The notes under the pieces: model-generated
Database searches by the model: none
What the model was told of the DNA's origin: nothing
What the model saw: the letters and a program-made list of their open reading frames with translations, nothing else
Program-made: the position numbers and the translations under genes
Source: an uncultured Planctomycetaceae bacterium
GTDB lineage: Bacteria > Planctomycetota > Phycisphaerae > UBA1845 > UTPLA1
DNA length: 10,157 nt
Assembly (NCBI GenBank): GCA_938008425.1
Contig: CALLKH010000442.1
Location: forward strand, 1 to 10,157
Direction: 5' to 3'
Shown here: one piece after another, positions 1 to 7,198 of the stretch
How positions within the stretch are numbered: the stretch's first letter is position 1
Layout: each line of letters starts with the position of its first letter

Positions 1-599
1 AAGCGAAAGTCCTTGATGATCCCGCGACGGTCGCTCGCGATGTGACCCTTGTAGCCGTGGTAGGACCGGCGGCCTTTGCGGGTCAGCGCCGCATCCGGAT
101 CACGGGTGGAATCGCCGCCCGCGCGCGGCCGTCCCAGCGGCGCTTCGATGATCGTCGCGTCCACGAGCGTGCCGTGCTTGAGAACCAGACCCTGCGATTC
201 CATGTGCGAAAACACCGTGTCGAACAGCGTGCGGACGTGATGGTGGGCGAGGAGGCGCTTTCGAAAACGAACGAACGTGGTCTCGTCCGGCGTATCATCG
301 GTCATGCCGAGGCCGACGAAGCGGCGGAACGACAGGCGATACTTCAACTGCTCTTCCAATTGCGGATCCGACAGATTGAACCACTTCTGAAGCATCAGGC
401 ACTTGACCATCAGCACCAACGGCCACGCCGGCCGACCGCCCGCGCCCCGATCCTCATACATGTCGCGCAGCGGCTTCGCCAACTTGGCCCAGGGGACCAG
501 TCGTTCGCACTTCTCGAAGAAAGCGGCCTCCCGAGGCCCGCCCATGTCCGCCACCGATGCATCCACAAACGTCGGCTCCGCCAGTTTTCGTTCCACCAT
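1..599 (-). CDS. IS5-family transposase, N-terminal part (runs off left edge)
   Basis: This is a DDE transposase that would cut and join the ends of its insertion sequence. The minus strand is open from ATG at 599 to the window edge, about 199 codons, starting MVERKLAEPTFVDAS. An AGGAGG ribosome site lies 5 nt before the ATG. Residues about 30-110 hold the N-terminal region typical of IS5 transposases, with GRPAWPLVLMVKCL, LQKWFNLSDPQLEEQL and the DETTF motif. The catalytic domain begins at LVDATIIEAP, with the first Asp at residue 147, followed by TRKGRRSYHGYKGHIASD with the second Asp at residue 190. The final catalytic Glu lies outside the window. No frameshift is visible in the part present. 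The family call is confident; the exact IS name and whether the 3' part is intact cannot be told here. Confidence 0.93.
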   Translation of the reverse strand, partial: MVERKLAEPTFVDASVADMGGPREAAFFEKCERLVPWAKLAKPLRDMYEDRGAGGRPAWPLVLMVKCLMLQKWFNLSDPQLEEQLKYRLSFRRFVGLGMTDDTPDETTFVRFRKRLLAHHHVRTLFDTVFSHMESQGLVLKHGTLVDATIIEAPLGRPRAGGDSTRDPDAALTRKGRRSYHGYKGHIASDRRGIIKDFR

Positions 600-676
600 C
601 TGCCTCCTTGCAGACAAATGAATTCAAGATGACGGAATAGACACCCATGTAAGTCTACGGTGGTTTAGAGTTCTTA

Positions 677-712
677 AATCCCAATAATCCCGGAAGAATC
701 CCACAGAATCCC
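677..712. repeat. Four AATCCC motifs at helical spacing
   Basis: AATCCC occurs at 677, 686, 697 and 707, so the spacings are 9, 11 and 10 bases. The motifs would face the same side of the helix. They lie in an AT-richer stretch between the transposase start and the DUF1580 gene. They could be subterminal transposase-binding repeats of the insertion sequence, or iteron- or operator-like sites for the downstream replication module. The sequence does not decide between these. Confidence 0.5.
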
Positions 713-758
713 ACTTCCTTTCACACTTCATGCACGAGAGATCATCCAGAATAGTGGA

Positions 759-1025
759 ATGAACAACATTCATTCCGAACACTTGATAAGACTTGCTAAG
801 GTCAAGTTTCCAGGATCCCCTCACATCTCAACGCGATGGCGATGGGCCACAAGGGGAATCAGAGGAGTAAAGCTGGAAACGATTGTCGTTGGTGTACAGC
901 GCTATACCAGCGAAGAGGCGGTCGCCAGGTTTATCGATCGGCTAAATGATCCAGGCGATGCATCCACACGTCCAAGTCCCGCAGCCGAAGGAGCGATCGC
1001 GCGACTTTCTGAGTTGGGTGCGTGA
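759..1025 (+). CDS. DUF1580-family small HTH-like protein, possible excisionase/regulator
   Basis: This 88-residue protein carries the core HISTRWRWATRG, then IRGVKLETIVVG and RYTSEEAVARFIDRL (residues about 23-65). That pattern matches DUF1580, a short family I associate with planctomycetes. The RW..RG..G..LE arrangement resembles the MerR/excisionase type of winged HTH, in which an Arg-Trp helix contacts DNA and a Thr-Ser-x-Glu-Ala helix follows. It is the first gene of the plus-strand module. Its TGA overlaps the GTG of the primase gene (GTGA), which suggests translational coupling. Only a weak GTGGA lies before the ATG. By position and fold it could direct excision or repress the module; that role is inference. 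The C-terminal 20 residues are Pro/Ala-rich and look unstructured. Confidence 0.82.
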   Translation: MNNIHSEHLIRLAKVKFPGSPHISTRWRWATRGIRGVKLETIVVGVQRYTSEEAVARFIDRLNDPGDASTRPSPAAEGAIARLSELGA

Positions 1026-2326
1026 GCATGATTGAGCAGTCTGCTGAGCTGAATTCGAAATCCAGCGGCACCTGCATGACTACGTCAGGTCGGACGAGAA
1101 ACACTTGTTCACATCGACGTCAGAGGGCGCAAGAACCCGTGCATGACGAGAATTGCAAATCGGAATCTGATGATCGAGTGTACCCCACGGCATCCGACCA
1201 CCCCATGCCTCTCAAGACTTGGAACAGAAACGCCCGAGATCTCGCCACGTGGACGGGGGCAAATGTAGCAAATCGAGTCGACGCATACGGAGGTTATTAT
1301 CGCTACCGATCGGAAGTTCGCCGAGTAACTCGTAAGATGACTGACGGTCGATGGATGCCGCTTCGCTTGGCTCTCCAGCGACACTTCTGTGCCACGATGC
1401 CGGAGCAAATCGTCGGCTTACATACGACGTCGCCTCAGAATACATCCCGATGGCTCGTCATCGACATCGATGCCCATCACGGTGAAGACCCTACCCAGAA
1501 TCTCAGAATCGCAATCTCGATCGCCGATAGACTCAGCGAGTTCGGCGTGGCCGCCCACATCTTTGATAGCGACGGGCGCGGCGGAATTCACATCTGGACC
1601 GTGTTCGATCGCCCGATCCCCACTGAGCGCGTGTTCGCGCTGGGGCGTCGGGTCACCGCCGATTATCCGGTAGAGATTTTTCCCAAACAACCACGAGTCG
1701 CACCCGGCGGGTTTGGCAACTGGATCCGCCTGCCAGGAATGCACCATTCTCGTCCTCACTGGAGCAGATACTGGTGCGAGTCTCGTTGGCTCGACGCCGA
1801 AGAAACCGTTCACGCGATTCTTGCGATCGAACCGAGTCCCGTTGAGTTGCTGCCCCCTATTGTCCGCGTCAGACGTATTCCGACATCTCGACGTCTTTCG
1901 TCCCAAGACTTTTCGCTGAACTTCACCGATTCGCCCGAAACGCTTTGCGGCTGGCTAGAACAGCATGGCGTCGTGGTCAAGGAGCAGCGGCACCTCTCTG
2001 GGGGCGCCGTCGCGCTAGTGCTCGGTCGGTGCCCCATCAATCCCGATCACGGCGAGGCACCTGGCGACACATCCGTTGCCGTCATTTGGCGACCATCCGG
2101 CGTCGGATTCCATTGTTTCCATCGCCGATGCAATCAGGTGGGATGGAGGGTCCTTCGCGCGAGGATCGACCCGAATTATCCCTCTCCGTCGGGATTTAGT
2201 GCGCGTCATCAAGACGTCCCCTTAGCTAGTGGCGGCCAACCTAAGGTCAACGGATCCGCTTCGATTCGAAGAGTGCGAGTCTTAGATCGCCCTAACAAGA
2301 ACTGCACAGGAGAACATCGTGAATGA
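1022..2326 (+). CDS. Archaeo-eukaryotic-type primase (TOTE-like AEP) with C-terminal Cys/His motif
   Basis: This is likely a DNA primase/polymerase that makes primers for the element. The palm of the AEP fold is visible. WLVIDIDAHHG gives the metal-binding D148-x-D150, SDGRGGIHIW gives the conserved His190, EIFPKQ lies at 218-223, and GGFGNWIRLPGMHH follows. This order matches the primase domain known from TOTE conflict systems and related phage-type primases. A C-terminal unit near 330-375 has C337, H343, C365, H367 and C370 (RCPINPDHG and FHCFHRRC), like the small zinc-type motif found behind other phage primases. The first 65 or so residues are low in conservation features, and ATG codons at 1028, 1077, 1142 and 1205 are alternative starts. 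I keep GTG 1022 because it couples to the preceding stop. The next gene is the helicase partner, overlapping by 8 bases. Confidence 0.85.
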   Translation: MSMIEQSAELNSKSSGTCMTTSGRTRNTCSHRRQRAQEPVHDENCKSESDDRVYPTASDHPMPLKTWNRNARDLATWTGANVANRVDAYGGYYRYRSEVRRVTRKMTDGRWMPLRLALQRHFCATMPEQIVGLHTTSPQNTSRWLVIDIDAHHGEDPTQNLRIAISIADRLSEFGVAAHIFDSDGRGGIHIWTVFDRPIPTERVFALGRRVTADYPVEIFPKQPRVAPGGFGNWIRLPGMHHSRPHWSRYWCESRWLDAEETVHAILAIEPSPVELLPPIVRVRRIPTSRRLSSQDFSLNFTDSPETLCGWLEQHGVVVKEQRHLSGGAVALVLGRCPINPDHGEAPGDTSVAVIWRPSGVGFHCFHRRCNQVGWRVLRARIDPNYPSPSGFSARHQDVPLASGGQPKVNGSASIRRVRVLDRPNKNCTGEHRE

Positions 2327-4367
2327 ACTCGAGATTATTCCTGGTCGGTTCACGCCAAGTGGAAATATCACCCTGACCGTGCGAATTGACGGCAGTACCG
2401 TGGACGTTCGTCAGATCAACATCACGAACCCAGACGACCGCGATGCCTTCGTGAACGACCTTATCGCGAGACAAGTCGGAATTGACCCAAGTGAGATTAC
2501 TGAGGCCCTCATTGGAATCGCCTCGGACGTGGCGGCAGACTCCGCTGATTCTGCCGACCAGGCGCGACGATCCCAAGCAACGGTTCTCATCGACCTGGTC
2601 AAGGAATCTGGCGCGGAGTTGTTCCATGACCTGGATGGCACCGCATACGCCACTATCAATATCGAGGATCATCGAGAGACTCATCGATTGAGTTCCCGAA
2701 GCTTCAAACGGTGGCTTGGTCAGATGTACTTTCGCACGATCAACACGGCCGTGAACGCCCAGGCAATGACAGATGCCACTACGACACTCGAGGGAATTGC
2801 ACGTTTCGAGGGTCCCGAATTGGAGACGAGTATTCGGGTAGCAGCCCGCGGAGAGTCGATCGTAATCGATCTCGGCGATCGCGATTGGAGTGTGGTCGTC
2901 GTTGACGCGAACGGCTGGAGAGTCGGCGATTCGCGAGAGTCATCCATTCGCTTTCGCCGCGCCTCGGGCATGCGGCCATTGCCGATGCCGGAGCGCGGCG
3001 GTTCCCTTCAAGAGCTTCGAAGGCTCATCAACATCGGCGATGACGAACAGTGGGCGCTCCTCCTCGGCTGGCTGGTTTCAGCCCTCCGCCCAATCGGTCC
3101 GTACCCGGTATTGGCTGTACACGGTCGCCACGGGTCGGCCAAGTCAACGCTCTGCCGGTTTGTTCGAGCCCTCGTCGATCCGAGCAGTACACCACTTCGC
3201 CGCCCGCCGAAAGAAGAACGTGATCTCATGGTCGCGGCTTCAAATTCATGGGTCGTCGCGTACGACAACCTGAGCGGAATCTCACAGTCGTTATCCGATG
3301 GATTGTGTGTCCTCGCCACTGGCGGTGGGTTTGGCATCCGCGAACTCTATTCGGATTCGGACGAATGCCTCTTCCACGCGGTCCGTCCGACGATGGTGAA
3401 CGGAATCGATGACCTGGCAATCCGACCCGATTTGCTCGACCGGTGCCTGAATCTGACTCTTCCTGTCATTCTTGAACAGGATCGCCGCGACGAGGAAGAA
3501 CTCAAACGAACCTTCAACAGTGTCGCCCCTCGCATATTTGGCGCGCTACTTGACGCTGTCTCTGCGGCGATTCGCAACCTTCCGACCGTAAGCCTTGAAC
3601 GACGGCCGCGCATGGCAGATTTCGCAAAATGGTCAGTTGCCGCCGAATCCGCCCTCGGACTGGCAAGTGGCGCATTCTTATCCGCCTACCTCGGAAACCG
3701 TGATGACTCGAGTGTTCTTGCTGTGGAATCGTCAGCCATCGGAGCAGCCCTGGTCACGTTTATGTCAGGCCGCAATGAATGGCGGGGCACGGCCACTCAA
3801 CTCTTGGACGAACTGAGCAATGAGGAGTATTCGACCGACAGATCACGGCGCCAAAAGGACTGGCCGAAGTCTGCACGTGCGGTCCGGAGCGCGCTCGAAC
3901 GACTCGCCCCCAACCTATCCGCGATTGACATAAACGTCTCACTTCCGAGCCATCGCACCGGAAAGAGTAAGGAACGGATCATCGTTATCGAGAAAGCACC
4001 GGCACGACCGGTCACAAGGGTCGGACCGGCCGCAAACCCACCTCCCACACCCAAGAACGAACAAACGAAAGACCCATCTCTTGGCAACGTCGGCAGTCGA
4101 CCGGCCGCCTCAGCCGCCGACGGGTCGCATCAAAACCCGCCTCACGAGCCTGAAAGTCCGACTTCGACTCATGCGGCCCAAGCGACCGGTCGTCCCGGAC
4201 CTTCAGATCAACATGCGGCCGACTCTTCCGCGGCGATCAACCCTCTCGTCGATGAACCCGCGGAGTCGGCACTGGGCACTGACCGTCGCGACGCCGCGAA
4301 AACTGAAGACCAGGATGCTTCATCCGCTAACGTCGAAGGGGGTGATCTTGAATGGATCGAAATCTGA
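2319..4367 (+). CDS. P-loop NTPase / replicative helicase-like protein, primase partner
   Basis: This 682-residue protein probably unwinds or loads onto DNA together with the upstream primase. The central ATPase has Walker A GRHGSAKST at 269-277, where Ala stands at the usual Gly before Lys. Walker B is WVVAYDN with D316-N317. A sensor-like MVNGIDDLAIRPDLLDR stretch at 359-375 supplies Asn361 and candidate arginine fingers. This block resembles a known phage/element ATPase family with GSAKST and RPDLxDR. Residues about 508-560 (DWPKSARAVRSALERLAPNL, then a basic hairpin) look like a winged-helix DNA-binding domain. The last 120 or so residues are rich in Pro, Ser, Ala and Asp and are probably disordered. 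GTG 2319 is chosen because AGGAG sits 6 nt upstream. The N-terminal 230 residues show no motif I can name. Confidence 0.82.
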   Translation: MNELEIIPGRFTPSGNITLTVRIDGSTVDVRQINITNPDDRDAFVNDLIARQVGIDPSEITEALIGIASDVAADSADSADQARRSQATVLIDLVKESGAELFHDLDGTAYATINIEDHRETHRLSSRSFKRWLGQMYFRTINTAVNAQAMTDATTTLEGIARFEGPELETSIRVAARGESIVIDLGDRDWSVVVVDANGWRVGDSRESSIRFRRASGMRPLPMPERGGSLQELRRLINIGDDEQWALLLGWLVSALRPIGPYPVLAVHGRHGSAKSTLCRFVRALVDPSSTPLRRPPKEERDLMVAASNSWVVAYDNLSGISQSLSDGLCVLATGGGFGIRELYSDSDECLFHAVRPTMVNGIDDLAIRPDLLDRCLNLTLPVILEQDRRDEEELKRTFNSVAPRIFGALLDAVSAAIRNLPTVSLERRPRMADFAKWSVAAESALGLASGAFLSAYLGNRDDSSVLAVESSAIGAALVTFMSGRNEWRGTATQLLDELSNEEYSTDRSRRQKDWPKSARAVRSALERLAPNLSAIDINVSLPSHRTGKSKERIIVIEKAPARPVTRVGPAANPPPTPKNEQTKDPSLGNVGSRPAASAADGSHQNPPHEPESPTSTHAAQATGRPGPSDQHAADSSAAINPLVDEPAESALGTDRRDAAKTEDQDASSANVEGGDLEWIEI

Positions 4368-4786
4368 GCGCCCTGATAGCCCTCCAGGATCTTCGCCGTC
4401 GTGGGATGCTGATCGAACGGAGGGGTGACAGGCTCTTCATCAAGGTCGATCGAAGTGTTGTGCCCAAGAATCTGCGTACCGCCTTGACCGAGCTCAGGCC
4501 AAGTGTTCTGCACCTTTTCGAGACTTACACCGTTCGCGAGGGTTGGACGCCGACGGCCTGGCGAGACCGACTCTCGAAACTCGCGGATGCCTGCGAATCG
4601 ACCGTTCCGAATCGGGCGACAGAGCTACGCGAATGGGCCGAGATGATCGACCTTCTCTACGTCCAGCCGAATCCCCATCCGCCCTGTCCGCCGATGGAGC
4701 CGGCCGAGCGAGAACGCCTTCACGATCTCGTGAGAGACAATGTGGCCCAGCAAGAATTGACAGATACAGAACGGGAAGCGGGATGA
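4352..4786 (+). CDS. Small protein with TubC-docking-like N-terminal domain
   Basis: This 144-residue protein begins inside the end of the helicase gene (16-base overlap), with a GGGGGTGAT stretch just before the ATG, so it is probably co-translated. Residues about 5-57 follow the pattern of a TubC N-terminal docking domain: a helix (LIALQDLRRRGM), a beta hairpin (IERRGDRLFIKV) and an amphipathic helix (NLRTALTELRPSVLHLFETY). TubC docking is known from polyketide/peptide synthetases, but similar domains also occur in small proteins next to phage-type replication genes. The remainder (60-144) is helical and charged, and has a Pro-rich PNPHPPCPPMEP turn. No catalytic motif is visible. A role as an adaptor between replication proteins is plausible but not shown. 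Confidence 0.72.
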   Translation: MDRNLSALIALQDLRRRGMLIERRGDRLFIKVDRSVVPKNLRTALTELRPSVLHLFETYTVREGWTPTAWRDRLSKLADACESTVPNRATELREWAEMIDLLYVQPNPHPPCPPMEPAERERLHDLVRDNVAQQELTDTEREAG

Positions 4787-4789
4787 TTT

Positions 4790-4845
4790 TCATGCGATCA
4801 TGAACGGTTGCCCGACAAGCGTGTCGCCCGCCTGATTCAGGGAGG
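4790..4845 (+). promoter_or_regulatory. Two short palindromes and ribosome site before the methyltransferase gene
   Basis: The gap between the TubC-like gene and the methyltransferase holds two 14-base inverted repeats. TCATG-CGAT-CATGA lies at 4790-4803 and CGACA-AGCG-TGTCG at 4813-4826. Both have 5-base arms and 4-base centres. They are followed by GGAGG at 4841-4845. A TTGACA at 4757-4762, inside the preceding gene, could be a -35 box, but the best -10 (GATGAT at 4782) leaves a long 19-base gap. The palindromes could be operators for autoregulation or small RNA hairpins controlling translation. Confidence 0.35.
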
Positions 4846-4853
4846 ATATGACA

Positions 4854-6206
4854 ATGATCATTGAGATGCTGCCGATCGATGAAATCAAGGAATACGACCG
4901 CAACCCCCGCGTGAATGACGCCGCGGTCAGGCCCGTCGCGGAGTCTATCCGGAGCTACGGATTCAAGGTACCGGTGATCGTTGATGCTGACGGCGTGCTC
5001 GTCGCCGGCCACACGCGCGTCCGGGCCGCCCGGCAGCTTGGATTGACTGAGGTGCCAGCGGTTCGAGCCAGTGACTTGTCGCCGGAGCAGATCAAGGCCT
5101 TTCGCGTGGCAGACAACAAGCTCCACGAACTCTCAAATTGGGACTACGAGTTGCTTTCGCTTGAGCTGGCCGACCTGAAATCGCTCAACATCGATCTGAC
5201 GACGCTCGGATTCGATCTCGACGAAGTCAACGCAATCATTCAGCGACAGATGAACGAGGGACTGACCGACCCTGATGCCATCCCGGCCCCACCAGACGAA
5301 GCCATGACGAAACCCGGGGATCTCTGGATCCTGGGCGATCATCGTCTCCTCTGCGGCGACAGCGGCTCGGCGGCCGACCTCGATCGACTGTTGGACGGTG
5401 CAGTCATTCACCTGTGCAACACCGACCCGCCGTACAACGTCAACGTCGAGCCGCGATCAAACAACGCCCGGGCAGCCGGCTCAACAGCACTCCCTGCGAT
5501 CGCGAAAAAGAAGGCGCACCTGCAGGGCTTTGACGACGCCCGGCAAGGCAAGCCGAAGCCCACCAGCAAGACGCTCCGAGCCAAGGACCGCGTGCTCACC
5601 AACGACTTTATGTCCGGCGCCGACTTCAACAAGATGCTGCTGGCATGGTTTGGCAACATTGCTCGCGCGCTGATACCGGGCGGCTGTTTCTACATCTGGG
5701 GCGGATTCGCCAACTGGGCGAACTACTGCGACGCGCTGGCGGCGTGCGGGCTCTACTTCGCCCAGGGCATCACGTGGGTGAAGGACCATCCCGTGCTCGG
5801 CCGCAAGGACTTCATGAACGACTGCGAACACGCCTGGTACGGCTGGAGGGAGGGCGCGGGGCACAAATTCTACGGCCCAAACAACGCCCGCAACGTCTGG
5901 CACGTCAAAAAGGTCAATCCGCAGAGCATGGTTCACCTGACCGAGAAGCCGGTGGAACTCGCCATTCGCGCAATACAGTATTCGTCTCGTCCGGGCGAAA
6001 ACGTGCTCGACGTCTTCGGCGGTTCTGGTTCAACACTGATCGCCGCCGAACAGGCTGGCCGCAAGGCTTACCTGATGGAACTCGACCCGCTCTATTGCGA
6101 TGTGATCGTCCAGCGGTATGAGTCGTTTACCGGCAAGAAGGCCGAACGAGTCACCGGCCGGAGCAACGCCCCGGTCGATGCCGAGGCGCTGAAGGTGAAG
6201 AAGTGA
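4854..6206 (+). CDS. ParB-like domain fused to beta-class DNA methyltransferase
   Basis: This enzyme should transfer a methyl group from S-adenosylmethionine to adenine N6 or cytosine N4. The N-terminal 95 or so residues are a ParB/Srx-like domain (PIDEIKEYDRNPR, then VLVAGHTRVRAARQLG). The methyltransferase part has motif IV DPPY at 193-196 (numbered from the ATG at 4848), followed much later by motif I DVFGGSGST at 388-396. The order IV before I marks the beta class. An Arg/Lys-rich segment (about 200-250) sits between them and TEKPVELA precedes motif I. ATG 4854 is preferred because GGAGG ends 8 nt before it, against only 2 nt for the ATG at 4848. No restriction endonuclease is adjacent, so this is an orphan methylase of the type common in phages and mobile elements. 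It could protect element DNA from host restriction or mark it; target site unknown. Confidence 0.92.
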   Translation: MIIEMLPIDEIKEYDRNPRVNDAAVRPVAESIRSYGFKVPVIVDADGVLVAGHTRVRAARQLGLTEVPAVRASDLSPEQIKAFRVADNKLHELSNWDYELLSLELADLKSLNIDLTTLGFDLDEVNAIIQRQMNEGLTDPDAIPAPPDEAMTKPGDLWILGDHRLLCGDSGSAADLDRLLDGAVIHLCNTDPPYNVNVEPRSNNARAAGSTALPAIAKKKAHLQGFDDARQGKPKPTSKTLRAKDRVLTNDFMSGADFNKMLLAWFGNIARALIPGGCFYIWGGFANWANYCDALAACGLYFAQGITWVKDHPVLGRKDFMNDCEHAWYGWREGAGHKFYGPNNARNVWHVKKVNPQSMVHLTEKPVELAIRAIQYSSRPGENVLDVFGGSGSTLIAAEQAGRKAYLMELDPLYCDVIVQRYESFTGKKAERVTGRSNAPVDAEALKVKK

Positions 6207-6217
6207 TGGGGTGCCGA

Positions 6218-6568
6218 TCAGGCATTCGCGGCCAGCGCGTGGTACTCGGTCATCGCGTCCAGGTGAACGGACGGCGTGGCGGCGTAGTTCCTGCGATGCC
6301 GGACGTCGAGGATGCCACGCTCGCGAAGGAACGCCAGCGTGATGGCGACGTTGGTCATCGCGACGTCGCGGCTATGGCCGCGCTCGTACTCTACCAGCGA
6401 GAGGATGGAAAAGCCGACCTCACCCAGTTCTTCGGCCGCAAAAGCGATCTGCTCAAACGACGCCAGAGGGCATCGGTGGGCGTACGGTCGGCCGCGTCGC
6501 GGCGTCACCGTCCGGACCAAATGGCCATCGGCGACCTCGAACCGCTCGTCGATCTCAATCGATACCAT
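6218..6568 (-). CDS. Hypothetical protein, last gene of the minus-strand cluster
   Basis: I do not recognise this 116-residue protein. A clear AGGAGGTG ribosome site (6573-6580) stands 4 nt before the ATG, and the gene overlaps the upstream zinc-ribbon gene by 14 bases, which supports it as real. The N-terminal half contains a beta-like stretch (IEIDERFEVADGHLVRTVTP) and a Pro/Arg-rich turn. The second half has two predicted helices (FSILSLVEYERG and MTNVAITLAFLRERGIL) followed by a basic turn (VRHRRNY), a layout that could be a small winged-helix unit. It ends 11 bases from the convergent methyltransferase stop and no terminator separates them. Function unknown. Confidence 0.72.
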   Translation of the reverse strand: MVSIEIDERFEVADGHLVRTVTPRRGRPYAHRCPLASFEQIAFAAEELGEVGFSILSLVEYERGHSRDVAMTNVAITLAFLRERGILDVRHRRNYAATPSVHLDAMTEYHALAANA

Positions 6569-6737
6569 CGTCCACCTCCTGCCTCGGCTGATAGGTACCC
6601 TTGCATGTCTGGCATTCGACGCGATCGCTATCGATCCAGATCAGCAGGTCCTGCGACCGTTCGCCACAGCCGGGACAGGCGTCTTGGTACGCAACCAAAC
6701 CAGCCTCGTCGTACGGCCTGCCGTTCTCGCCCGCCAT
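6555..6737 (-). CDS. Small zinc-ribbon protein
   Basis: This 60-residue protein has two Cys pairs, CPGCG at residues 21-25 and CQTC near 42-45, the signature of a zinc ribbon that binds one zinc ion. Its ATG shares one base with the TGA of the HARE-HTH gene (TGATG), so translation is probably coupled, which explains the lack of a strong ribosome site. It overlaps the following gene by 14 bases. Such small zinc ribbons in mobile elements often bind nucleic acid or protein partners. No specific role can be read from the sequence. Confidence 0.7.
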   Translation of the reverse strand: MAGENGRPYDEAGLVAYQDACPGCGERSQDLLIWIDSDRVECQTCKGTYQPRQEVDDGID

Positions 6738-7135
6738 CAGGCACCCGCCTTTTCGGTGGCGGCGAACTGGCCGCGATCGACCTTCTTGAAACGCGCGTCA
6801 CCGCCCTTCTCGTTGATCTCGCGCATCAATGCGGCATGGAGCGTGGCGTGCGGCGTCTTGCCGCCGGGCGATGTCCAGAGCTTCTGATCGGCCATCGCGG
6901 TGATCAGTTCCTGCGCTCGCATCGGTTCGCCCGACTTGGCGAGGACGGCCGCCGCGGCGTCGAGGGCGCTAACGCGCTTCGCCTTGGCGGCCTTAGCCTC
7001 CGTCGCTTTAGGCGGTTTGCGCTTCGACGCCTTTGCATCGACGCCGGGACGCTTCGCCACCTGACCGCCCTTCCCGGTAATGGACTTCTTGGCGGAGGAC
7101 TTGGTCGTACGTTTCGAGGTCTTCTTCGCTGCCAT
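6737..7135 (-). CDS. HARE-HTH winged-helix protein with Lys/Ala-rich N-terminus
   Basis: Of 132 residues, the first 55 or so are a basic Lys/Ala/Ser/Thr stretch like histone H1 tails. The C-terminal part (about 58-125) matches the HARE-HTH domain: ALDAAAAVLAKSGEPMRAQELI, then LWTSPGGKTPHATLHAALMREI and RFKKVDRGQFA. This winged helix is known from HB1/ASXL proteins, bacterial RNA polymerase delta subunits and restriction enzymes, and is linked to DNA binding or reading of modified DNA. The ATG at 7135 is chosen because GAGGAG sits 7 nt before it; a TTG at 7141 is too close to that site. It is the first gene after an intrinsic terminator and is coupled to the zinc-ribbon gene. It may condense or mark element DNA, perhaps in relation to the nearby methylase; that link is inference. 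Confidence 0.85.
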   Translation of the reverse strand: MAAKKTSKRTTKSSAKKSITGKGGQVAKRPGVDAKASKRKPPKATEAKAAKAKRVSALDAAAAVLAKSGEPMRAQELITAMADQKLWTSPGGKTPHATLHAALMREINEKGGDARFKKVDRGQFAATEKAGA

Positions 7136-7162
7136 GTTCAAACTCCTCTGTATCGTTGTATG

Positions 7163-7191
7163 AAAAACCGCCGCTTCAACGCGAAGCGGCG
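7163..7191 (-). terminator. Rho-independent terminator inside the minus-strand cluster
   Basis: On the minus strand a perfect 9-base-pair stem (CGCCGCTTC / GAAGCGGCG at 7169-7177 and 7183-7191) with a 5-base loop is followed by GTTTTT (five T at 7163-7167). It lies 8 bases after the stop of the 93-residue gene. It should stop or attenuate transcription before the HARE-HTH gene, whose ATG is only 28 bases beyond. I see no convincing promoter in the remaining space, so read-through is possible. Confidence 0.85.
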
Positions 7192-7198
7192 TGTGGGA

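Larger units (their letters stand above)
1..758 (-). mobile_element. Partial IS5-family insertion sequence, outer end not defined
   Basis: The transposase gene marks an insertion sequence reading toward the left edge. Its transposase-start-proximal end must lie between 600 and the next gene at 759. I could not identify the terminal inverted repeat because the other end is outside the window, so the right boundary given is only an upper limit. Confidence 0.5.

Noticed and set aside
42..632. A 196-codon plus-strand frame at the left end
   Set aside because: It is the mirror of the transposase frame in the same codon register, and its Arg/His/Gln-rich translation shows no domain.
4757..4787. 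A TTGACA/GATGAT promoter for the methylase
   Set aside because: The 19-base spacing and weak -10 do not support it well enough to list as a promoter; it is mentioned only with the palindromes.
4494..5126. A 210-codon minus-strand frame across the TubC-like gene end and methylase start
   Set aside because: It spans two well-supported plus-strand genes and their gap, is rich in Arg, and has no recognisable motif.
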